64,000 nt of DNA, taken from the NCBI GenBank assembly GCA_963764825.1, contig CAVXUA010000008.1:434001-498000 (forward strand), in the 5' to 3' direction. The DNA is from JAZGGS01 sp963764825. GTDB lineage: Bacteria; Bacteroidota; Ignavibacteria; Ignavibacteriales; Ignavibacteriaceae. Every line of letters begins with the position of its first letter. Positions within the stretch are counted from its first letter, which is position 1. The notes below the pieces were generated by a model. That model was given only the letters and a program-made list of their open reading frames with translations. It ran no database searches and was not told where the DNA came from. Below are positions 41,074-52,250 of the stretch, one piece after another. A program made the position numbers and the translations under genes.

Positions 41074-42024
41074 CTAATATTTCCCATATTCAAATTCAGG
41101 CTTACCTATTTTTCTCCGCCACCAATTAAAAATATATTTTGCTGACCAGACTGCAAACATCATGAAAGCCAAACCCCCTACAAGATCAATCACATAATGA
41201 TACCACAGGTAAACGGTGGAGAAAATAAGGAGTGAACCTACTGGTACAAAAAAGTATCTCGATCTGCTTTTTAATCTTACGGAAAGAAAAATAACAATAA
41301 GCGTTATCATAGTGTGCCCGCTGGGAAAAATATCTCTCTGAACCACATCAGCAGGATTCAGGGTCCCGGAGGGAATCGATTCACCAGCATTAACAAGTTC
41401 CCTTAAAAAATTTGTAAAGAAGATTCCCGGCAACTGTTCATTTATTGTGTTGAAATCATGCAAAGTAAATCTTGGGCCTATACCCGGCAAAGTAAAATAA
41501 CCGAGATATGATAATAAGAAGCCGTAAACAATTGTGAAAACTGCAAAATCCATTGCCACAAATCTTTTTTTTCTAAGAAGGAATAATCCCAATAGTATAG
41601 GAAGCAGGTAAAACATCCCATAAATTATTTGCAGCAGTTCTGTTAATGGCGGGTTCGCTAGATGGTGCAGCAGATGAGTTGGGTCGGTTCTAAAAATCCA
41701 TCGGTCTATTTCAATAAATATATAATCGTAATCAATCACCCTGATAGGGTTTACCATGTAGTATAACTGCTTGAAGGTGAGCAGTGTGATAGGAACAACA
41801 TACCAGTAATGTAAGCCATTCCAGAAAGCATTGTCGTGCCGCGATTCCATATAAGCAAGCAAAAAGCTAAGAAAAATAGTAGCAATGTTAATAGCTACCC
41901 AGGTTCCCCATGTTTCTATTTTGTTGTGGAATATGATATGCAAAAGGGTGAGGATAAGATAAAATATCACTACTACAACATCGAATGCTTTAAGGTGCTT
42001 TATGTAGCTTTTCACTTTATTCAT
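41074..42024 (-). CDS. PAP2-superfamily membrane phosphatase
   Basis: 316 residues with about six or seven helices. The PAP2 catalytic motifs are FPSGHTMITLIVIF and YLWYHYVIDLVGGLAFM (the His/Asp pair); the first motif is weak. The overall pattern is close to the PAP2_3 / inositol-phosphotransferase-like group. It probably acts on lipid phosphates (phosphatidate, undecaprenyl pyrophosphate or similar). It lies just downstream of rsmA on the same strand. Confidence 0.85.
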   Translation of the reverse strand: MNKVKSYIKHLKAFDVVVVIFYLILTLLHIIFHNKIETWGTWVAINIATIFLSFLLAYMESRHDNAFWNGLHYWYVVPITLLTFKQLYYMVNPIRVIDYDYIFIEIDRWIFRTDPTHLLHHLANPPLTELLQIIYGMFYLLPILLGLFLLRKKRFVAMDFAVFTIVYGFLLSYLGYFTLPGIGPRFTLHDFNTINEQLPGIFFTNFLRELVNAGESIPSGTLNPADVVQRDIFPSGHTMITLIVIFLSVRLKSRSRYFFVPVGSLLIFSTVYLWYHYVIDLVGGLAFMMFAVWSAKYIFNWWRRKIGKPEFEYGKY

Positions 42025-42047
42025 TAAAAGAGGAAATAACTTGAAAC

Positions 42048-42853
42048 TTAAGCCGTTGAACCAGTTTGGCCGGACTGGATTACAGCAAATTTAGTAAGTG
42101 TAACAAAATCCTTCACGTCCAATTGCTCAGCTCTCAGCGAAAGGTCAATGCCGGAATCTGAAAAATCGAATTGATTAAATATACTATTACTTAAGGAATT
42201 TTTTAAAGTTTTTCGTCTTTTGCCAAAGGCAGCTTTAACAATCTTAATAAACAATTTTTGTTCTTCTTTTGTCAAATCTGGTTTTTTAAAAATGATATGC
42301 ACAACAGCAGAAAATACTTTTGGTTTAGGATAAAATACATTTGGAGAAACTTTAAAGCAGATTTTCGTTTCAGTAAAATATTTTAAGAGCACTGCAAGTA
42401 TTCCATAATCCTTGATTCCTTTTTGTGCGGTCATTCTTTTAGCAACTTCATATTGAACCATAAGCACAGCATCATTAACTAATTCATTCTTTTCAATTAA
42501 TTTAAAAAGGATAGGGGAAGTAAGATTGTAAGGAATGTTTCCTGCAACTCTTAGTTCCTTTTTATTTTCAGCTGTAAACTCATTTAAATCGATTGATAGA
42601 AAATCACCCTCCACAATTTCTAGTTGTGGAAATTTTTCCGTTAAGTTTTCAATTACCCGATTATCTATTTCTACAGCAGTAATCTGGTCAATCCTTTTTA
42701 AGAGTTCAGCAGTTAAAGCACCCTGCCCGGGACCTATTTCAAGAATATTATCACCAGGTTGCGGAATTAACTTCATCAGCAATCTTTTTAAGGATATTAA
42801 TATCCTTCAGGTAATTTTGCCCGAATCTTTTTAAGGGTTTTACTTTATCTCAT
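42048..42853 (-). CDS. rsmA: 16S rRNA dimethyladenosine transferase RsmA/KsgA (frameshifts at 5' end)
   Basis: RsmA dimethylates A1518 and A1519 of 16S rRNA. Motifs are the SAM loop NILEIGPGQGALTAELLKR, VEGDFLSIDL, the catalytic NIPYNLTSPILFKL and VFYPKPKVFSAVVHI. The body is intact from 42782; upstream, KPLKRFGQNYLKDINILKKI is in another frame that joins near 42780. A further indel separates ATG at 42853 from it (ATGAGATAAAG, reading MDKVKPLKRFGQ if one A is dropped). It contains a perfect 18-bp palindrome at 42790-42807. Confidence 0.93.
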
Positions 42854-43014
42854 TAAAATAATTTTAGATGAAACTCTTTACTGCAATGCCGAAAGGTTAA
42901 ACTTCCCAGTAATTAAAATTAAGTTAGAATCATTTTGATTTACTAATTAAAACTTCATAGTTTAATAATACAAATTATATTAATTGAAAAATAAATCTTA
43001 GTAGGAAAATAACA

Positions 43015-43990
43015 ATGCCTAATGATTACATTGTAAGCATAGATATGGGTGGAACAAAGCAGCTTGCCTGTGTTATAAATTCTTCTGATGGAATAATAGC
43101 AAGGGTAAAGCAGTCAACTGATTCGCAATCAACTGAAAGAGATTATATAAAGAGTATTGCAAAAATTATTAAAGATGTAATCAAATCTTCCGGGGTTGGT
43201 AAAGAAAATATTAAGGCAGTCTGCCTTGGAATGGCAGGTTCTGTGAATCCTTATAAAGGAACTATTTACTTAGCACCAAATCTGGGGTTGAAAAATTTTA
43301 ATATAAAAAAGTTGTTGGAGAATGAAATTAGTTATCCTGTTCTACTTGAAAATGATGTTAATCTGGCTGCACTTGGTATTAAATATTATGAGGTTGATGA
43401 ATCCTCTAAAAACCTTCTTGCTATATTTGTTGGAACGGGAATCGGCGGAGGACTTGTATTGAACGGAAAGTTATACCGCGGTTCTAATTATGTTGCCGGG
43501 GAGATTGGGCACATCCTCGTAAAAAACGATGGAGCGGTTTGCGGATGCGGAAAGAGGGGATGCTTTGAAACAATTGCAAGCAGAACAGCAATAACTAATA
43601 AGATTATTAATGATGTAAAAAATGGTAAAGAATGTACACTTACAAAATTGATCGAAGCTGGCGAGATAATTAAAAGTAAAAGTCTGGCTAAAGCAGTAAA
43701 AGATGATGATGAAGTGGTGACCAGGGCATATTATTGATGCTTGTAATGTGATTGGCGGCGTTCTGGCAAGTGTAACAAATTTGCTTAATCTGGATACAAT
43801 TGTAGTTGGCGGCGGATTAGTTGAAGCGCTTGGTTACTTTATGGTTCCCCAGATTAAAGAAGCCCTCGAATTGCATGTACTGGATGAAGCTTTAATGGGA
43901 TTGGAAATTTCAGAATCAAAACTTGGTGATGATGCAGCAATTTACGGTGGAATAAAATTGGTTGAAGAGTTCCTTGGAGCGAGCGTTTAA
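43015..43990 (+). CDS. ROK-family sugar kinase (glucokinase-like), one frameshift
   Basis: Sugar kinase of the ROK (repressor/ORF/kinase) family without the DNA-binding domain. ATP loop SIDMGGTKQLACVINSSDG; sugar site LENDVNLAALG; FVGTGIGGGLVLNGKLYRG; EIGHILV with the zinc His; zinc box CGCGKRGCFE. The frame breaks at about 43735 (GCATATTATT; one T fewer reads AIIDACNVIGGVLASV). About 325 residues in all, normal. Probably glucose or N-acetyl-hexosamine specific. Confidence 0.92.
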
Positions 43991-45940
43991 CCAAATTGTT
44001 GTTCAATTTCGGCAAGTTGTTTTGATAATGTTTCCCATTTTTTCATCGACTCAGCAAGATCATCTTTTACTTTGATAAATTTCATGGTTCTAACTCTCTT
44101 GCTTTACCAGGAATCGTTATATGTAGCGGGATTAGCTAGCTGAGATTCCAGTTCCTTTTCTTTAATTTCATAATCACTTATTAATTCTTCTATTTCACTT
44201 ATATTCTTTCTCAAGTCTTTTGTTAATTCGTGTTTTTTTTGGCGCTCTTCTGCTTCTAATCTTTTTAGATCTTTTCTTGATTTTGTTTTAGTATTTAATC
44301 CTGAAACAGCGTTCGTGTTTTGTTCGGCTGCAATCAACTCTTCACGTTTTGAAAGATAATATTCTATACCGCCGGGGTAGGTTTGTACTTTCCCTTTTCT
44401 AATTTCTGTTACAATATTAACAATGGGCAGAAGGAAATCGATATCGTGCGAAACAAGAATCAGCGAACCGGGAAAGTTGATCAGTGCTTTTTGTAGAACA
44501 CTTTTTGATGAAAAATCGAGATGGTTTGTTGGTTCATCAAGAACAATAAGATTAGATTTTGTAAGAAGAATTTTAGCTAAAGCCAACCTGCTTTTTTCGC
44601 CCCCGGAAAGAACCCCCACTTTCTTAAAAACATCATCTCCTGTAAACAGAAAAGAACCTAGCAGAGATCTTAGCTGTCCCAAAGTTTTTTCTTGCGCAAT
44701 TCCATAAACGGATTCCAGTGACATCCAAATCGGGGTTTAAATTATCAGCAATATCCTGTGAGTAGTTTATAATTAAAGTGTTGTGTCCAACAATTTTATC
44801 ACCACTGTTTATTTCAACTTTACCGGCAATAATATTGGCAAGTGTACTTTTACCTGCCCCGTTTGGTCCAACAAATGCAATTTTATCTCCTCTGTCAATT
44901 TTATAATCGATTCCGTTAAAAACAGAAATATCACCATAAGATTTATAAACTGATTTTAATTCAATATTGACTTTCCCGCTTGATGGTGGTACCGGAAAAT
45001 TAAGCGTTATCTCTTTTTCGCTCTCTGGCAGTTCAATCAATTCCGTGTTTTCCAGTTGCTTTATCCTGCTTTGCACCTGCTTTGCTTTGGTAGATTTGTA
45101 CCTGAATCGATCAATAAATTTTTGAGTCTCCTTTATTTTTTTCACTTGAAGCTGCCTTTGGTGAACAAGCAGCACATCTCTCTCTTCCTTAAATTTCATG
45201 TATGCATCATAAATACCATTAAAAAAGCTCAACTTGTTGCTGAAAATTTCCAGAGTTTTATTAGTAACGCCGTTAATGAAATGCCTGTCGTGTGATACTA
45301 TCACAAGTGCGCCATCGTATTTATTTAAATATGAGATTAACCATTCAAGTGAATCAATATCGAGGTGATTTGTGGGTTCATCCATTAAAAGAATATCGTT
45401 TTGAGCTATAAGTATTTTTGCAAGTGCAATCCTCATTTGCCATCCACCTGAAAATTCATCGGTTAGCCGGTTAAAATCTTTTTCAGTAAAACCAAGCCCG
45501 GTAAGAATTTTTTCAACTCTTGATGAAGCGGTGTAAGAATCGAGCTCTTCTAATCTTAATTGTACATCGCCTAATTGATGAACTAAATCTTCATGTTCTT
45601 CATCATTTACTTCTTTTAAAGAAAGTAGATTTAGTATCTCGCGCGATTTATTTTGAAGGTAATTTATATCAGCTAAAGCAGTGGAAGCTTCCTCAAGAAG
45701 TGTTTTACCTAAGTGAACGACATTATCCTGCGGAAGAAAACCGATTGTAATGCGCTTTTGCTTTTGTACTTTACCGGTTTCTGGTTCAAGTTCTCCAATT
45801 AGAATTTTTAATAACGATGTTTTGCCGCTTCCGTTTGATCCAACCAGTGAGATCCTGTCGGAAGAATTTATTCGAAGATTAACATCTTTAAATAAATATT
45901 TTCCACTAAATTGAAGCGATATATTTGCAAGCTCTATCAT
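43987..45940 (-). CDS. ABC-F family ATPase, Uup-like (two frameshifts)
   Basis: A soluble tandem ABC ATPase acting on the ribosome. First module: VGSNGSGKTSLLKILIG, signature FSGGWQMRIALAKILIAQ, Walker B ILLMDEPTNHLDIDSLEW. Linker helices (about 45060-45250) are followed by the second module: VGPNGAGKSTLANIIAG, LSGGEKSRLALAKILL, LIVLDEPTNHLDFSSK. The frame changes near 44710 and near 44080; the coiled-coil tail ends KWETLSKQLAEIEQQFG. The charged C-terminal helices resemble Uup. It is convergent with the ROK kinase and overlaps its stop. Confidence 0.9.
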
Positions 45941-45978
45941 TAAGTTAGAGTTTGATAGAATGGCAGGATTTTATCAAT

Positions 45979-48222
45979 TTATTTCCTTATTACAGCAACC
46001 TTACCGGCAAGAATATTATTTCCATCTACATCAAATGCAACTACTAAGTAAATACCGCTGCTTACCAGTTTTCCGTTATCATCAGTTCCATCCCACTGAG
46101 CGGTTCTTCCACCTGGTGAAGAAAATTCTACAACAAGGTTACCAGAAACGTTTAATATTTTTATATCTGTATCCCTTATCAATCCATCGATGGTTAAAAG
46201 TTTATTGTTATCTTTAATTATAAATGGATTAGGATAAACGAAAAGCTTATCAAAACTTTCTTGAGGTTTGATGAATGGGGTTTCAAATGAGGTTAGTCCT
46301 TCTTCAGTACCAACATAAACAATGCCTGCATTTTCATCAATAGAAATACTTTGAATTTTATCTGATAGTAGTGCACTGTTACTTGCAGTAAGAGTTGCCA
46401 ACAATCTTGAACCATCTGAGTTTACAAGGAGTAAGCCTTCATTTGTACCAACCCATTTTTGATTTAAAGGATCTATTGCAATTGCATTTATTGATTGCTC
46501 TCTTAATGAAAAGACAGACGACAATCGTAGAGACGGATCATTTGAGGAGGGAATTGCGCCGGTATTCGAAAGTACATTTACTCCTGCATTAGTTCCTATC
46601 CAGACATCTCCTCTTCTATCAACAACAACAGTACTTATATCGCTTCCGTTTAAACCATCTGCAGTTGAGATAAATCCTGAGCGGTCATCAGATTCATCTT
46701 CGTAGGTTTTATTTTCGTTAAAATAATATAATCCTTTGTTGGATGAATTAGTCAAGTGGTAAAATTTAGTATCGGATGGATCTATTGCTAAATCATTATA
46801 ACCTTCCAAACTAATATTAGCTTCAGCAGGATTGGTAAAATGATGCCAGGTACTATCCGCCGTTATCATACTTAATGTTTTCCGGTTACCTGACCAATAA
46901 TTTAATACCCATTTATTGTTTCTGGAGTCTGTTCCAAAACCTGTTATCACAATAAAATCAGGAGCTGCAGGTATCCCCTGCATTCCTGTATTCTGCCTGT
47001 TAAAAACTTTTATTACATCATCTTTTACGGTAACAAACCCTCTTCCCCAGGTACCAAGAAAAACAGTATTATCGGGCGCTGCGTAGGTATAATTAAAATC
47101 ATTAGTTGGTAACACGCTTGTGTTACTTCTGTTGTAATTTGTCCAGGTGGTTCTATCAAACTTGTAAAATCCAACACCAAGTCCATTTATACCACTTGCA
47201 GACCAGAAAACTCCATCTTCACTTACGCTTGTGCTTGGAAATTTATTAGCTGCAGGACCATTCGGAACTATTATATTTTCGGTTAGCGATGCATCCAAAT
47301 ATATTACCCCCTGTGAGCCTGCAATTGTTATTCCGAAGATGCTGTTGTATGAGAGAGAAAATGTTTCGTTGGGCGATGTATATAGTTCGTTTAGCTGGTT
47401 ATTATTGAACAAATAAACTTTATTTTCAGCTAGTATAAAAAGCGAATCTCCTGTTATTACAAAATCTGAAATAATTTTCCCGTTAAATTGCGGAAGAAAC
47501 GAAACCCAAGATGTATCGGATAGTTTTGCAAAACCATTATCGGTACTTACAATAATATCTGATAAAAACTTTCCTGCTTCTAAAGTTTTATTTGATGGTA
47601 AACCGCTTGCTTCCCTGTAAACGTTCCACGATTCCGGAGCAGAAAGGTTAACTGCATTTTGCTTTTGTATTGCAACGCCTTCATCAGTGCAGACGTATAT
47701 TAAGTTAAGCTTTACTGTGCTGTTTACTTTGGTGTTAGTGGGAAAATCACCGAATTTAAAAAATGTATCAAAGAAAAGAAGATTCTTAGTATCAATTAAA
47801 GAAACTCCGAAATCGGAAGAAACAATTATTGTATCGCCGGAAAGTATAAGATCGTTAATACTTTTATTAATATGATTAGAATTAAAAATATCCAGGATTA
47901 CATTGAAAGAGTTCTCTTCCGGATTAAAAATATCTATTATCCCGTTTGCACTTCCAAACCAAACATTACCCAATTTGTCAGCAGTAACTGTGGTAAGAAA
48001 AATTCCTTGTAATCCTTCGGCTTTGTTAAGCGTTGTAAACGTGCTGCTGCTGCCGGAAAACATAAATGCTCCGCCGCCCGTAGCTGCCCAAACACCATTG
48101 GAAAAAGCGTGAACATTTCTAACCTCTTTCATATCGGTATAGTTTTTCCAGTTTGTAAATTGCTGTGGGTAGGCTATTACCGCAGATAGAAGGACGAATA
48201 AGAATGCTATTTTGTAATTCAT
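45979..48222 (-). CDS. Secreted beta-propeller protein with T9SS sorting domain (PorZ-like)
   Basis: 747 residues with signal peptide YKIAFLFVLLSAVIAYPQQ. Repeated propeller blades of the two-component-regulator (Reg_prop) kind follow, for example GNVWFGSANGIIDIFNP, GDVWIGTNAGVNVLSN and NQKWVGTNEGLLLVNSDG. The C-terminus (KLFVYPNPFIIKDNN, SSGIYLVVAFDVDGNNILAG) is a FlgD-Ig/T9SS sorting domain. The architecture resembles PorZ, a surface component of T9SS, but could be another two-propeller exported protein. The frame is intact. Confidence 0.82.
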   Translation of the reverse strand: MNYKIAFLFVLLSAVIAYPQQFTNWKNYTDMKEVRNVHAFSNGVWAATGGGAFMFSGSSSTFTTLNKAEGLQGIFLTTVTADKLGNVWFGSANGIIDIFNPEENSFNVILDIFNSNHINKSINDLILSGDTIIVSSDFGVSLIDTKNLLFFDTFFKFGDFPTNTKVNSTVKLNLIYVCTDEGVAIQKQNAVNLSAPESWNVYREASGLPSNKTLEAGKFLSDIIVSTDNGFAKLSDTSWVSFLPQFNGKIISDFVITGDSLFILAENKVYLFNNNQLNELYTSPNETFSLSYNSIFGITIAGSQGVIYLDASLTENIIVPNGPAANKFPSTSVSEDGVFWSASGINGLGVGFYKFDRTTWTNYNRSNTSVLPTNDFNYTYAAPDNTVFLGTWGRGFVTVKDDVIKVFNRQNTGMQGIPAAPDFIVITGFGTDSRNNKWVLNYWSGNRKTLSMITADSTWHHFTNPAEANISLEGYNDLAIDPSDTKFYHLTNSSNKGLYYFNENKTYEDESDDRSGFISTADGLNGSDISTVVVDRRGDVWIGTNAGVNVLSNTGAIPSSNDPSLRLSSVFSLREQSINAIAIDPLNQKWVGTNEGLLLVNSDGSRLLATLTASNSALLSDKIQSISIDENAGIVYVGTEEGLTSFETPFIKPQESFDKLFVYPNPFIIKDNNKLLTIDGLIRDTDIKILNVSGNLVVEFSSPGGRTAQWDGTDDNGKLVSSGIYLVVAFDVDGNNILAGKVAVIRK

Positions 48223-48386
48223 TATATAACCTTTGGTTTACGGAAACAGTATAAACTTCCTATTCGCTCTCTTTGGTTTGTGAATAAATATGGATTTCCC
48301 GGCTGATGGTAACATAAAAAAAATTATCAGTACAAAAAGTATAAAAAAGCGGTATATCGAAAAAGATTAGCCCGGCAAATTTCTTA

Positions 48387-49214
48387 TTAGTCTATTCTTA
48401 ACAGCCTGCTTTGCATTGCATCTACATATTTTGGAGTGGTAAAAAATTTTCCAAAGTTTGCTTCATCATCTCTTTTCCCTCCGTGAAAATCGGAACCTCC
48501 TGATTCAAGCAGGAAGTATTCGTTTACTATTCCTTTATAAAATCTTACTTTATCTTTCGAATGGGAAGGATGTACAACTTCAATTCCATCCACTCCCGCA
48601 TCAATTAATTCCTTAATTAGAATTTCGGGCATATTTCCCGGATGTGCGATGAATGATAATCCGCCGGCGTCAGAAATTATTTTAAATGCACTTTGTGGTG
48701 AAAGATGTACTTTCCTTTCGTAAGCCGGTGCATGGTTACCTAGGTATTTATAAAATGCTTCGTAGTAGGATTTAACAAGGTTCTTTGCAAGTAATGCTTG
48801 TGCAATATGTGGTCTGCCGATAGCGGAATTAGCTGCTTGTTTTAAAACATCTTCCATCAACAAGGGAAGACCAAGTATGTTAAGCTTTTCAACAATACGG
48901 TTGGCACGCTTAACTCTTTCTTCTCTGAAGAAATTAAGATAGTGCTCAAGCTCTTCATTCTCCGGATCGAAAAAATAACCAAGTAAGTGCACTTCTGTAT
49001 CTCTTATGTCAGAACTTATTTCCACACCGGGAATTACCATTACATTAAGATCAGATGCGACTTTTTTTGCTTCTCTTAAACCATTAACACTATCATGATC
49101 TGTAATGCTAATAATTTCGATTTCCTTTTCAGCGGCTTTCTTGATGAGTTCTGTTGGGCTAAAATATCCATCGGAATGGTTTGTGTGAGTATGTAGGTCT
49201 GTTTTTCCGCTCAT
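48387..49214 (-). CDS. PHP-domain phosphoesterase (TrpH/RNase AM-like)
   Basis: 275 residues. PHP metal-site motifs DLHTHTNHSDGYFSPTELI, ISITDHDSVNGLREA, VMVIPGVEISS, SFIAHPGNMPEIL and LLESGGSDFHGGKRD are all present. E. coli relatives are 5'-3' exonucleases / 3',5'-nucleotide phosphatases. Five bases separate it from the downstream end of the Crp gene on the same strand. Confidence 0.9.
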   Translation of the reverse strand: MSGKTDLHTHTNHSDGYFSPTELIKKAAEKEIEIISITDHDSVNGLREAKKVASDLNVMVIPGVEISSDIRDTEVHLLGYFFDPENEELEHYLNFFREERVKRANRIVEKLNILGLPLLMEDVLKQAANSAIGRPHIAQALLAKNLVKSYYEAFYKYLGNHAPAYERKVHLSPQSAFKIISDAGGLSFIAHPGNMPEILIKELIDAGVDGIEVVHPSHSKDKVRFYKGIVNEYFLLESGGSDFHGGKRDDEANFGKFFTTPKYVDAMQSRLLRID

Positions 49215-49219
49215 AAGAA

Positions 49220-49906
49220 TCAGCTATAAAGATCTTTAAACTTTTCGTAGCTAATAATTCTTAATTTCGCTCCTTCGAGTTCCACTAAACCCTTTTTAGC
49301 AAAGGTATGTAAAGTCCTCGAAATAGTCTCGCGCGAGGTGCCAGCCATATTTGCTAACTCGTGCTGGTATGGCAACTTTTCGATTTCCACCACGCCCTGT
49401 TTTATTTTTCCCATATCATCAGCTAACTGTAAAAGCACTGTGGCTACTTTTCCTTCGGCATCTTTAAGAGAAAGGGCTTTTATTTTCATTCCAGCAGCTC
49501 TTAATCTTTGGGTTAGTTCTTGGAGCAATGCAATGGATACTTCGGGATGTTGTTGAATCAAATCCAAAAAATCATTTCTTTGAATTATAAATACCTGAGA
49601 GTCTTCAATTGATGTAACTGTTGCTGAGCGGGCTAATCCATCTAACAAAGCCATCTCCCCAAAAAAATCAGATGGATTGAGCAAGGTTAAAATGACTTCC
49701 TTATTTTTATCATCATTACTAACCCTGGCTACTTTAACTTTTCCGGATACCATGACAAACAGCGCGGAACCGGCATCCTGCTCCGACAAGATTATTGAAT
49801 CCTTTTCAAACGATTTTAAAGTGCCTAACTGAGATAGTTTAATGAGTGTGTCGTCATCCAGCTCTGAAAATATTGGTACGTTTTTTAGAAATTCGATGTT
49901 TTCCAA
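49220..49906 (-). CDS. Crp/Fnr-family transcriptional regulator
   Basis: 228 residues: an N-terminal cyclic-nucleotide-binding fold (SALFVMVSGKVKVARV, PSDFFGEMALLDGLARSATV, close to the cAMP phosphate-binding cassette FGEMALLD...RSAT) and a C-terminal HTH (ELANMAGTSRETISRTLHTF). It lacks the FNR cysteine cluster. It may bind cAMP or another ligand; targets are unknown. It is divergent from the PpiD-like gene. Confidence 0.9.
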   Translation of the reverse strand: MENIEFLKNVPIFSELDDDTLIKLSQLGTLKSFEKDSIILSEQDAGSALFVMVSGKVKVARVSNDDKNKEVILTLLNPSDFFGEMALLDGLARSATVTSIEDSQVFIIQRNDFLDLIQQHPEVSIALLQELTQRLRAAGMKIKALSLKDAEGKVATVLLQLADDMGKIKQGVVEIEKLPYQHELANMAGTSRETISRTLHTFAKKGLVELEGAKLRIISYEKFKDLYS

Positions 49907-50162
49907 GTAAAATAATTCCCTCTGATTGAATTAATGAAAACTAAAATATACCTGAACCAGATGAAAGTCAACTTTCTTCTTCTCCATAAATAGTTAATAA
50001 TTGCGTCTATTGGTTATATATTCTCTATCTGTACCTAAACAGCACTAATCTTATTTAAAAGTTTTCTGTGCTGATATAAGTACAAATTCATTGATTTTTA
50101 GACGGGGTGTGTCTATGTTTGTTATCTGTATTTTTTCATTAAAAAGTGGAGTAATTAAGACT

Positions 50163-52250
50163 ATGGCTATGATGGCCAAAATGCGGAGCTTAGCTCCAGC
50201 TTTTATTATAACGGTTGGTGCGTTATTCGTTTTGTTTATGGTTATATCCGATTCGAACGTACTTGAAGCACTTGGCGGCAGAACTAATGATGTTGGTTCA
50301 ATTAACGGTGTAGATATTTCCTACCGCGAATTTCAATTCGTACTTGATCAGCAAAGAGAACAACAGAAACAGCAAACCGGTCAGGATATAGCCGATGATC
50401 AGTGGGATCAGTTTAGAGAACAGGTTTGGGAATCACTTATTAACCAAAAACTTCTTGAACAGGAAATTGAACGGCTTGGTGTAACAGTTTCCGATGAAGA
50501 AATTAAAGATATTATTTTAGGCAATAACCCGCCCGAATTTCTGAAACAGAATTTTATAGACTCTACAGGAACTTTTAACAGGCAGCTTTACGAACAAGCA
50601 CTTTTCGATCCGCAGAATACAGAAATTCTAATCCAGGTTGAGGAACAGGTTAGGCAGCAGCGTTTAACTGAAAAACTGCAAAGTTTGCTGCTTGCTTCAG
50701 TAACAGTGAATGAAGATGAATTATTAAGAAAATTTAATGAGCAAAATATTTTTGCTACTGCAGATTACGCTCTTTTCCCCGTTTCAATGTTTTCCGATTC
50801 TTCAGTGGTTGTAACTGAAGAAGATATGAAAAATTATTATGAGGAAAACCTGGATCGTTATAAAATTAATTCACAGAGAAAATTTCGATTTGTTCTTTTT
50901 ATAAATCAGCCATCGGCAGCTGATACAAATCTTGTAAGACGTAACCTGGAAAATGTTAGAGAAATTGTTACAACAGACACTTCCGATTTCAAATCTTTTG
51001 TTGAAATCTATTCTACTCAACCTTACTCTTTAGATACTGTCGGTATCTCAGCTTTTTCTACAGCAGCTGTAGATCAAATAACAAATGCTAAAAATGGAGA
51101 TATAATTGGACCTGTTCCTTCTCCTAACGGCTTTGCACTATATCGCCTGATAGACGTAGTTCCTTCATCCGATAAGATGGTAAGGGCTTCTCACATTCTT
51201 ATAAACAGTAAAGAGAACGACCAGGCAAACCTTGATGAAGCAAACAGAATTTACAACGAATTAATTAGCGGAGCTAATTTTAGTTCGTTAGCCGTGGAAA
51301 ATTCTGGTGATCCCGGAAGCGCTGCGAGGGGTGGCGATCTTGGATGGTTTGGCAAAGGTGCAATGGTTAAAGAATTTGATGAAGCTTGCTTCAGCGGCAA
51401 TTTAAATGAAGTTCAAAAACCGATAAAAACAACATTTGGTTACCATATAATTAAAGTAACCGGTCAATCAAATTCAAAATATGTTGTAGAGCAAATTATA
51501 AACCCTGTTGTACAATCTGCTGCAACAAGAGATGAAACTTATAATGCTGCAAATGATTTTTCATATCTTGCAGAGAAAAACAATTTCGACCAGGAAGCCG
51601 AGCTGCTTGGTTATACAATTTCTGAAACGCCGCCTTTCCAGGAAAACAGTCCTTCAATTTCTGGTTTGGGTGTTAATAAAAGATTAGTACAATTTGCTTT
51701 TGAAAATAGTGTAAATACCGTAAGTGAAGTATTTAAAGTACAGCAAGGATTTGTTGTCGTTCAGATTTCTGAAAGCATCCCTGAAGGATATAGAGACTAT
51801 GAGGAAGTTAAGATGCAGCTAAAGCAGCTTGCAGGAACTCAAAAGAAATTTGAAGAAGCAGAACGTCTTGCTGGTGAACTGTCTAAAAAAAGTGGCGGCG
51901 ATCTGAACAAAATTCCTTCACTCGATCAGCGAGTTTCAGTTGGCAATACAAACAGGTTTAATTATCAAACAAGCATCCCAAATATTGGAAAAGATTATGC
52001 ATTTATAGATGCAGCATTTTCTTTAGAGAAAAACCAGCTTTCAAAGCCGGTTAGAGGTATAAAAGGATTTTATTTAATTTTTCTAACTGAAAAGACAGAA
52101 TTTGATTCTGCCGCATATAACCTGCAGAGCGGAACTCTGCGAAACAATCTTCTGCAAGCCAAAAAGAATGCTTTTGTAAACCAGTGGCTTACAATTCTTA
52201 AGGAGAATTCTGATATTGTTGATCAGCCGCACATATTTTATGCTTATTGA
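50163..52250 (+). CDS. Peptidyl-prolyl isomerase / periplasmic foldase, PpiD/SurA-like
   Basis: About 695 residues: one N-terminal anchor helix (APAFIITVGALFVLFMVI), a SurA_N-like chaperone segment (VGSINGVDISYREFQFVLDQ), a parvulin domain (RASHILINSKENDQANLDEA, GDLGWFGKGAMVKEFDEACF, TFGYHIIKVTG), then a second parvulin-like region. This is the PpiD layout: anchored in the inner membrane with its body in the periplasm, helping outer membrane proteins fold. A TTG start 72 bases upstream is open but is less likely. The frame is intact. Confidence 0.88.
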   Translation: MAMMAKMRSLAPAFIITVGALFVLFMVISDSNVLEALGGRTNDVGSINGVDISYREFQFVLDQQREQQKQQTGQDIADDQWDQFREQVWESLINQKLLEQEIERLGVTVSDEEIKDIILGNNPPEFLKQNFIDSTGTFNRQLYEQALFDPQNTEILIQVEEQVRQQRLTEKLQSLLLASVTVNEDELLRKFNEQNIFATADYALFPVSMFSDSSVVVTEEDMKNYYEENLDRYKINSQRKFRFVLFINQPSAADTNLVRRNLENVREIVTTDTSDFKSFVEIYSTQPYSLDTVGISAFSTAAVDQITNAKNGDIIGPVPSPNGFALYRLIDVVPSSDKMVRASHILINSKENDQANLDEANRIYNELISGANFSSLAVENSGDPGSAARGGDLGWFGKGAMVKEFDEACFSGNLNEVQKPIKTTFGYHIIKVTGQSNSKYVVEQIINPVVQSAATRDETYNAANDFSYLAEKNNFDQEAELLGYTISETPPFQENSPSISGLGVNKRLVQFAFENSVNTVSEVFKVQQGFVVVQISESIPEGYRDYEEVKMQLKQLAGTQKKFEEAERLAGELSKKSGGDLNKIPSLDQRVSVGNTNRFNYQTSIPNIGKDYAFIDAAFSLEKNQLSKPVRGIKGFYLIFLTEKTEFDSAAYNLQSGTLRNNLLQAKKNAFVNQWLTILKENSDIVDQPHIFYAY

